Assembly: GCF_035556675.1 (NCBI RefSeq)
Contig: NZ_DATMFZ010000346.1
Span: forward strand, 1-46,953
Direction of reading: 5' to 3'
DNA: 46,953 nucleotides
From: Geminicoccus sp035556675
GTDB taxonomy: Bacteria > Pseudomonadota > Alphaproteobacteria > Geminicoccales > Geminicoccaceae
Shown here: positions 41,693 through 46,953 of the stretch, piece by piece
How the letters are laid out: every line of letters starts with the position of its first letter
Position numbering within the stretch: the stretch's first letter is position 1
Made by a program: the position numbers and the translations under genes
The notes under the pieces: model-generated
Told to the model about the DNA's origin: nothing
Seen by the model: only the letters and a program-made list of their open reading frames with translations
The model's database searches: none

Positions 41693-42807
41693 TCCCCCTC
41701 GTCGACCTGCAGGCGCAGCATCGGGCCCTGCTCCCGCAACTGGAGGCGGCGGCCAGCCGGATCCTCGCCAGCGGCCATTTCGTCCTGGGCGACGAGGTCG
41801 AGGCGTTCGAGGCGGAGTTCGCGGCGTTCTGCGGCACCCGCCACGCCGTCGCGGTCAGCACCGGTACCGCGGCGTTGCACCTCGCATTGCTCGCCGCCGG
41901 CATCGGCCCAGGGGACGAGGTGATCACCACCACCTCGACCTTCGTGGCCTCCGTGGCCGCCATTCTCTACGCCGGCGCCACGCCGGTCTTGGTGGACCTG
42001 GATCCCGTGCGCCTGACGCTGGATCCGGCCCAGGTCGCTGCGGCCGTGACCCCGCGCACTCGCGCCATCCTTCCGGTGCACCTGCATGGCGGCATGGCCG
42101 ACATGGACCGCATCGAGGCCGTCGCCCGCCGCCACGGCCTGGCCGTGATCGAGGATGCCTGTCAGGCGCATGGCGCCGAGCACGAGGGCCGCCGCGCCGG
42201 CAGTATCGGCGACATCGGCTGCTTCAGCTTCTACCCAGGCAAGAACCTGGGAGCCTGCGGCGAAGGCGGTGCCGTGGTGACCAATGACGCCGCGGTCGCG
42301 GCCAAGGTGCGCCAGCTGCGCGACTGGGGCCAGTCCGCCCGCTACGTCCATGAGCTGCAGGGCTTCAACTACCGGCTCGACGCGATCCAGGCTGCCTTCC
42401 TGCGCGTGAAGCTGCCCCATCTCGAATCCTGGACGGCGGCGCGCCGGCGCCATGCGCTGCGCTACGACGCAGGCTGTGCGCAGCTGGACGTGGCAGGCCC
42501 GCCGCAGATGCCGGGCGTACGTCATGTCTACCATGTCTATGCGATCCGCTGCGACGGGCGGGACGCGGTCCGGCAGCATCTGGGCGAAGCCGGCATCGCG
42601 ACCGGCATCCACTACCCGACCCCGGTGCATCTGCAGCCCGCCTATGCCGGGCTCGGCTATCGCTTGGGCGACTTCCCCCATGCCGAGCGCTACGCCCGGC
42701 AGACCCTGTCCCTGCCGATGTTCCCCGAGCTCGACGACGTCCGGATCCGGCAGGTCCTGGCGGGGCTGGCGGAGGCGCTGGCGCCCGTCCCGGGAGCGCT
42801 GGAATGA
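41689..42807 (+). CDS. DegT/DnrJ/EryC1 aminotransferase (WbpE-like)
   Basis: 372 residues from the ATG at 41689 (ATGA overlap). PLP-binding Lys185 lies in FSFYPGKNLGACGEGG; Asp156 in VIEDACQAHGAE contacts the cofactor ring. The start IPLVDLQAQH is typical for sugar aminotransferases making 3-amino sugars. With the preceding oxidoreductase and acetyltransferase it would convert a 3-keto to a 3-amino nucleotide sugar using glutamate. Length and motifs are complete. Its stop overlaps the start of the following acyltransferase. Confidence 0.92.
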   Translation: MIPLVDLQAQHRALLPQLEAAASRILASGHFVLGDEVEAFEAEFAAFCGTRHAVAVSTGTAALHLALLAAGIGPGDEVITTTSTFVASVAAILYAGATPVLVDLDPVRLTLDPAQVAAAVTPRTRAILPVHLHGGMADMDRIEAVARRHGLAVIEDACQAHGAEHEGRRAGSIGDIGCFSFYPGKNLGACGEGGAVVTNDAAVAAKVRQLRDWGQSARYVHELQGFNYRLDAIQAAFLRVKLPHLESWTAARRRHALRYDAGCAQLDVAGPPQMPGVRHVYHVYAIRCDGRDAVRQHLGEAGIATGIHYPTPVHLQPAYAGLGYRLGDFPHAERYARQTLSLPMFPELDDVRIRQVLAGLAEALAPVPGALE

Positions 42808-43484
42808 GCGCGGTCCAGGCACGGGTGGTCCAGGCGGTCCATGGCCGGCACACGGTCCTGCCCGATCCGGCCTATGAGACCGGGCTGGCCGAGGCGCTGC
42901 GCGCCGAGATGGGCCATGAGCGGCTGGAGGATGCCTATCGCCAGCTGGGGCCGCAGGACGACTTCCAGAGCCGGCTGCTCCGGCGCGTCTATCTGCGCGC
43001 CCTGGTCCGGCATCTGGGCCAGGGCGTGACGGTCCGGCCCGGCGTGACGTTCCGCCACTTCGAGACCTTCTCGATCGGCGACGGCGTCCATCTGGGCGAA
43101 GGCGCAATCCTGCAGGGTCGCCATGACGGAAGCTGCGAGATCGGCGAGGGCAGCTGGATCGGCCCCCAGGCCTTCCTGGATGCGCGCGACCTGGTGATCG
43201 GCACGCAGGTCGGCTGGGGTCCGGGCGCCAAGGTCCTGGGCTCGACCCATACCGGTCTTCCGGTCGAGAGGCCGATCATCTGCACCGACCTCGTCATCCG
43301 CCCGGTGCGGATCGGCGACTTCGCCGACATCGGGGTCAATGCGGTGATCCTGCCGGGAGTGACCATTGGTGAAGGTGCGATCGTCGGAGCCGGCGCGGTC
43401 GTGACCAGGGACGTGCCGGCCTATGCCAAGGTGGCGGGCGTGCCGGCCCGGGTGATCGGCTGGCGCCGTGAGGAGTTGAGATGA
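42804..43484 (+). CDS. Hexapeptide-repeat acyltransferase
   Basis: 226 residues with a helical N-terminal section of about 70 residues (RLEDAYRQLGPQDDFQSRLL) and a C-terminal left-handed beta-helix (FSIGDGVHLGEGAILQGRHD, IGDFADIGVNAVILPGVTIG, GAGAVVTRDVPAYAKVAGVP). STHTGLPVERP contains the probable catalytic histidine region of maltose/galactoside-type acetyltransferases. It belongs to the second sugar module with the epimerase and second aminotransferase. It could acetylate or formylate an amino group or a hydroxyl of the polysaccharide. Both ends overlap neighbours by ATGA. Confidence 0.87.
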   Translation: MSAVQARVVQAVHGRHTVLPDPAYETGLAEALRAEMGHERLEDAYRQLGPQDDFQSRLLRRVYLRALVRHLGQGVTVRPGVTFRHFETFSIGDGVHLGEGAILQGRHDGSCEIGEGSWIGPQAFLDARDLVIGTQVGWGPGAKVLGSTHTGLPVERPIICTDLVIRPVRIGDFADIGVNAVILPGVTIGEGAIVGAGAVVTRDVPAYAKVAGVPARVIGWRREELR

Positions 43485-44464
43485 CCATGCGTGACGAGCG
43501 CGTGCTGATCACCGGCGGTGCCGGTTTCGTCGGATCGCACATCGCCGACCAGCTGCTGGCCGCCGGCTGTCGGCAGGTCGTGGTCCTGGACAATCTGGTG
43601 CGCGGCCGGCGGGACAATCTCGCCCCGGCCCTGGCCACCGGCCGGCTGCGGCTGGTGGAAGGCGACATCCGCGACCGGGCGCTGCTGGACGAGCTGGTGG
43701 CGGACAGCGACCTCGTGTTCCACCAGGCGGCCCTGCGCATCACCCATTGCGCCGCCGAGCCGCACCTGGCCCTGGACGTCATGGTGAACGCCACCTTCGA
43801 CCTCCTGGAGAGCTGCGTGCGCCACCGCGTGCGCAAGGTCGTGGCCGCCTCGTCGGCCTCGATCTACGGCTTGGCCAGCCACTTCCCCACCCCGGAGGAG
43901 GATCCTCCCTACGACAACCGCACCCTCTACGGTGCCGCCAAGCTGTTCAACGAGGGGCTGCTGCGCTCCTTCCACGACAGCCACGGGCTCGACTACGTGG
44001 CCCTGCGCTACTTCAACGTCTACGGCCCGCGCATGGACGTCCATGGCCGCTACACCGAGGTCCTGGTCCGCTGGATGGAGCGGCTGGACCAGGGTCTCCC
44101 GCCGGTGATCTTCGGCGACGGGCTGCAGACCATGGACTTCGTCGACGTGCGCGACGTGGCGCGGGCCAATGTCCTGGCCGCCGCCGCACCCGCTACCGAC
44201 ACGGTGCTCAACATCGGCACCGGCATCGAGACCAGCCTGCTGGGCCTGGCTGGCGAGCTGGCGAAGGTGATGGGCAGGCCGGCCCTGACGCCCGACTTCC
44301 AGCCGGAGCGCTCGGTCAACCCGGTGCCGCGCCGGCTGGCCGCTACCGACAAGGCGCTGGCCGAGATCGGCTTCGCCCACCAGATCGGGCTGGAGCGCGG
44401 TCTGGCCGAGCTGGTCGCCTGGTGGCGCACCACGCGGACCCCCGCCCTGGAGGACGTGGCATGA
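43481..44464 (+). CDS. NAD-dependent nucleotide-sugar epimerase/dehydratase
   Basis: 327 residues of the extended SDR type. The cofactor motif GGAGFVG is at 12-18; ASSASIYG provides the serine/threonine of the active site; Tyr150-x3-Lys154 (YGAAK) completes the catalytic set; FNVYGPRMDVHGRY and MDFVDVRDVARANV are typical of UDP-sugar 4-epimerases and related enzymes. It may supply a keto or epimerised sugar to the following aminotransferase. The exact substrate cannot be told from these motifs. ATGA overlaps join it to both neighbours. Confidence 0.9.
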   Translation: MTMRDERVLITGGAGFVGSHIADQLLAAGCRQVVVLDNLVRGRRDNLAPALATGRLRLVEGDIRDRALLDELVADSDLVFHQAALRITHCAAEPHLALDVMVNATFDLLESCVRHRVRKVVAASSASIYGLASHFPTPEEDPPYDNRTLYGAAKLFNEGLLRSFHDSHGLDYVALRYFNVYGPRMDVHGRYTEVLVRWMERLDQGLPPVIFGDGLQTMDFVDVRDVARANVLAAAAPATDTVLNIGTGIETSLLGLAGELAKVMGRPALTPDFQPERSVNPVPRRLAATDKALAEIGFAHQIGLERGLAELVAWWRTTRTPALEDVA

Positions 44465-45642
44465 TCCCGATCACCAGGCCGGATCTGGGTCCGGCCGAGC
44501 AGGAGGCCGTCTGCCGGGTAGTCGGCTCCGGCTGGCTCACCCAGGGGGCGGAAGTGGCGGCGTTCGAGCAGGAGTTCGCCGCCTGCACCGGTGCCGCCCG
44601 GGCCTGCGCGGTGTCCAACTGCACCACCGCCCTGCACCTGGCCCTGCTCGCTCACGGGATCGGCCCGGGCGACGAGGTCATCACGGTCAGCCACTCCTTC
44701 ATCGCCACCGCCAACGCCATCCGGCATTGCGGGGCGGAGCCGGTGTTCGTCGACATCCTGCCGGACACGTTCAACATGGACCCGGCCGCCATCGCCGCCG
44801 CGATCGGCCCGCGCACCAGGGCGATCCTGTGCGTTCATCAGATGGGCATGCCGTGCGACTTGGCCGCCATCGCCGCCATCGCCCTGCATCACGACCTGCC
44901 GCTGATCGAGGACGCGGCCTGCGCCATCGGCAGCCAGATCCGGCTGGACGGCCGCTGGCAGGCGGTCGGCGGCAGGAAGGGTGCCACTGCCTGCTTCTCC
45001 TTCCACCCGCGCAAGGTGGTCACCACCGGCGACGGCGGCATGGTGACGACCTCCAGCCAGACGCGCGACCAGCTGCTCCGCCTCCTGCGCCAGCACGGGA
45101 TGAGCATCTCGGACAAGGCGCGCCACGAATCATCGGAAGTGCTGACCGAGGCCTATCCGATCGTCGGCTACAACTACCGCCTGACCGACCTGCAGGCCGC
45201 GATCGGGCGGGCGCAGCTGCGCCGCCTGCCGGACCTAGTGGCCCGCCGGCGCGCCCTGGCCGCGGGCTACGCCCTGCGGCTGGCCGACCTGCCGGGCGTG
45301 ACAGCACCGGTCGAGCCCGAATGGGCCCGCTCCAACTGGCAGAGCTACTGCATCCGCCTGCCTGCCTCGGCCGACCAGCGTTCGGTCATGCAGTCCATGC
45401 TCGACCAAGGCATCGCCACCCGCCGCGGCATCATGTGCATCCACCGCGAGCCGCCCTATCGGGCCGGCGGGCATCGCCATCTGGTCCATTCGGAACAGGC
45501 ACAGGACGGCTGCATCCTCCTGCCACTCTACCCGGCCCTGACGGAATCCGAGCAGGACCAGGTGGTGGCGGCCCTGCGCGCGGCCCTGCGTTCCCCCGCC
45601 CGCAGCCGGCGAGCGGAGCAACGCGTGGGGGCCGCGGCCTGA
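44461..45642 (+). CDS. DegT/DnrJ/EryC1 aminotransferase, second copy
   Basis: 393 residues from the ATG at 44461 (ATGA overlap). PLP-binding Lys185 is in FSFHPRKVVTTGDGG and Asp151 in LIEDAACAIGSQ. FHPRKVVTTGDGGM is characteristic of the PerA/ArnB-like 4-aminotransferase branch, unlike the YPGKNLGACGEGG of the first copy, so the two enzymes probably act at different ring positions. It closes a run of five genes each joined by a 4-base overlap. The C-terminal 25 residues are Ala/Arg-rich. Confidence 0.92.
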   Translation: MIPITRPDLGPAEQEAVCRVVGSGWLTQGAEVAAFEQEFAACTGAARACAVSNCTTALHLALLAHGIGPGDEVITVSHSFIATANAIRHCGAEPVFVDILPDTFNMDPAAIAAAIGPRTRAILCVHQMGMPCDLAAIAAIALHHDLPLIEDAACAIGSQIRLDGRWQAVGGRKGATACFSFHPRKVVTTGDGGMVTTSSQTRDQLLRLLRQHGMSISDKARHESSEVLTEAYPIVGYNYRLTDLQAAIGRAQLRRLPDLVARRRALAAGYALRLADLPGVTAPVEPEWARSNWQSYCIRLPASADQRSVMQSMLDQGIATRRGIMCIHREPPYRAGGHRHLVHSEQAQDGCILLPLYPALTESEQDQVVAALRAALRSPARSRRAEQRVGAAA

Positions 45643-46146
45643 GCCTGGAGAGGTCATGAACCGGATCGAATTGGGCATTGGCCCCGGCAAGCATTGAGGG
45701 CGAACGAAGTGGGGCCGGCGGTATTGCTGATGGCCGCTCCCAGTCACAGCGAGACAGCGGAAGCGCGCACCTCAGGCGCGGACCTGCTCTCCGACCAGGG
45801 TGACGTGCAGGAGACCAGGAGTTGGCCGAGGCGGTCGACTGCCGCCGGCAGTCAGCTCTTGGACCGGGTGCGGCGCGGTGTGGAGATCATGCGCGGTGAC
45901 ACCAACAGCCGACGGGACGTGGGCCCGGGGCGCCCAGCGCGGCGCGTCATGGGCCACCTGCAGATCGGGCCGGCGCTGTGCCGCGCCTCCTCAGCCAGCA
46001 GCGTCAGATAGGGTGCCGCAACCGCCCCTCCCGACTCTTGCCGGTCGGATAGGAACCTACCCGGCCGGCAACAGTCACCGCCCCAGCCTGGCTGAGGTCA
46101 TCTCGGTCCGGAATGTCGTGTGAGATCCGTGATCCGGAAAGGGGCG
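45643..46146. other. 504-base non-coding region after the polysaccharide locus
   Basis: No convincing gene. A 105-codon frame from a TTG at 45694 has no ribosome site and resembles no family. A strong inverted repeat at 46033-46076 is described separately. The region lies between the 3' ends of the polysaccharide operon and the minus-strand regulator, so it probably contains terminators for both. Confidence 0.5.
46033..46076. terminator. 44-base near-perfect inverted repeat
   Basis: The arms GACTC-TTGCCGGTCGGATAGG and CCTACCCGGCCGGCAA-C-AGTC pair over 21 positions with three non-Watson-Crick positions and a 2-base AA loop. It sits 71 bases beyond the stop of the minus-strand regulator and 390 bases after the plus-strand operon. 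There is no T tract on either side, so a terminator, an mRNA-stabilising hairpin or a dispersed palindromic element are all possible. Confidence 0.5.
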
Positions 46147-46953
46147 TCAGCGGCCAGCGGCGCACTGCCCCGGCTCGAACATGTTCCAGGTCATGGAGAC
46201 GACCTGGGTCCGGTTGGTCGCGTGCAGCTTCTTCATGATGTTGCGCACATGGATCTTCACCGTGCTCTCGCGCATCTGCAGCTCGTACGCGATCATCTTG
46301 TTCGCCAGGCCGCGGCGCAGGCAGTTGAGGATCTCCAGCTGACGCGGAGTGAAGTGGTCCTGGAAGCGCGCAAGAGTGGCGTCCTCCTCCGGGAGGATCT
46401 GGCTGTCGAACCCGCCATCCTGCTCGCACGGCATGATCCGCGGGCGCGCCTGATCAGCCGGCGGCCGGGCCAGCGGTAGCGGCCGGACGGAGGCTGCCGT
46501 CAGGCTCGTCGGCTTCGGCCTGCCCTTGATGAGGCTCGCCGTCGGCACATAGGTTCCGCCGGCACACAGGAGCCGGATCACCTCGATGGCGGCCGACCCC
46601 AGCATGGTGGTCGGGATGAAGCCACGCAGGCCGCAGGCCAGCACCGTCATGACGGCCGCATGCTCGCAGCCGTCGGCCACAACTGCGACCGGCACATCGC
46701 CCACGCTCCGGGTGAAGGTCTCGAGCTTGCCCAGCAGGTCCTCGTCCAGCGCCTCCGCATGGCCGAGATTGACGAGAACCAGCACCAGATCGACCCTGGC
46801 CTGCCCCAGCCAGACCACCTCCTCGTCCGTGTCGGTGGCGAGCAGCTGGTACTCGGGAAACTTGCTCGCCAGCCACCGGGCAATGGGTTCCCGGGTCAGC
46901 GGCTTGGGGTCGAAATAGACGATCGCCTGCGAGGCCGGCTGGCATTCACCATA
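46147..46953 (-). CDS. LuxR/NarL-type response-regulator-like protein (5' end outside window)
   Basis: At least 268 residues; the frame is open to the window edge with no start in view, so the gene begins beyond 46953. The first 120 visible residues (QAIVYFDPKPLTREPIARWL, LVLVLVNLGHAEALDED, CGLRGFIPTTML, GGTYVPTASL) follow the order of a receiver domain, but the phosphorylated-aspartate position reads Val/Asn, so phosphorylation is doubtful. The C-terminal LuxR HTH is clear: FTPRQLEILNCLRRGLANKM followed by STVKIHVRNIMKKL. It probably binds DNA as a dimer. Its position next to the polysaccharide locus suggests, but does not show, control of that locus. Confidence 0.87.
   Translation of the reverse strand, partial: YGECQPASQAIVYFDPKPLTREPIARWLASKFPEYQLLATDTDEEVVWLGQARVDLVLVLVNLGHAEALDEDLLGKLETFTRSVGDVPVAVVADGCEHAAVMTVLACGLRGFIPTTMLGSAAIEVIRLLCAGGTYVPTASLIKGRPKPTSLTAASVRPLPLARPPADQARPRIMPCEQDGGFDSQILPEEDATLARFQDHFTPRQLEILNCLRRGLANKMIAYELQMRESTVKIHVRNIMKKLHATNRTQVVSMTWNMFEPGQCAAGR

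Noticed and set aside
45694..46011. 105-codon plus-strand frame after the polysaccharide locus
   Set aside because: Starts at TTG without a ribosome site and shows no domain or coherent hydrophobic pattern.

Overview
The window is very GC-rich, with long open frames antisense to most genes, which is a by-product of the base composition. The gene content suggests a free-living alphaproteobacterium, perhaps of the Rhodospirillales/Geminicoccales type: a branched-chain-amino-acid-type (HAAT) ABC importer, an FCD-type GntR regulator, a cytoplasmic BisC-like molybdoenzyme, an RTX protein and a large Wzx/Wzy-type exopolysaccharide locus. The taxonomic assignment is inference. No rRNA, tRNA, CRISPR array, insertion sequence or prophage gene was recognised.

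Layout. (1) 1-11.2 kb holds mixed housekeeping and accessory genes: the end of a 5-formyl-THF cyclo-ligase gene, an RTX calcium-binding protein, a three-part glycosyltransferase fusion (GT2 + GtrA + GT39), a BisC-type molybdoenzyme, a lipocalin lipoprotein, an HNH endonuclease, a beta-lactamase-fold hydrolase and a YdjM-type membrane protein. (2) 11.2-23.3 kb is a catabolic and uptake cluster. A GntR/FCD regulator and a zinc alcohol dehydrogenase lie on the minus strand. On the plus strand follow a short leader ORF, a second zinc dehydrogenase, a HAAT ABC importer (binding protein, LivH, a LivM-LivG fusion, LivF), an SDR, a ThDP-dependent acetolactate-synthase-like enzyme, a second paralogous binding protein and a cupin. 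A 14-bp perfect palindrome sits between the divergent regulator and dehydrogenase. The substrate is not identifiable from sequence; the enzymes suggest a hydroxylated or keto compound that is oxidised and then cleaved. (3) 23.3-45.6 kb is a polysaccharide assembly locus. It contains several glycosyltransferases, a PhyH-type dioxygenase, a Wzx-like flippase, an O-antigen-ligase/Wzy-like polymerase, a secreted beta-helix protein, a Wzc-like tyrosine autokinase, a sugar-phosphate transferase that starts the lipid-linked unit, a GT26 enzyme, a UDP-xylose synthase and two modules for modified amino sugars. (4) 45.6 kb to the end is a 0.5-kb non-coding stretch with a strong inverted repeat, then the 3' part of a minus-strand LuxR-type regulator that runs off the window.

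How the genes fit together. In the polysaccharide locus, the enzymes at 38.9-45.6 kb make the nucleotide sugars. The transferases at 36.99 and 38.0 kb start the lipid-linked unit, the other glycosyltransferases extend it, Wzx and Wzy move and polymerise it, and Wzc controls chain length. No outer-membrane exporter (Wza) or Wzb phosphatase is present in the window. The most unusual observations are the all-in-one GT2-GtrA-GT39 polypeptide, the two binding proteins serving one fused importer, the coupled 34-codon leader ORF, the out-of-frame overlap of a glycosyltransferase and a PhyH dioxygenase, and a sugar-phosphate transferase that appears to have lost its membrane bundle but kept its Rossmann-like domain.
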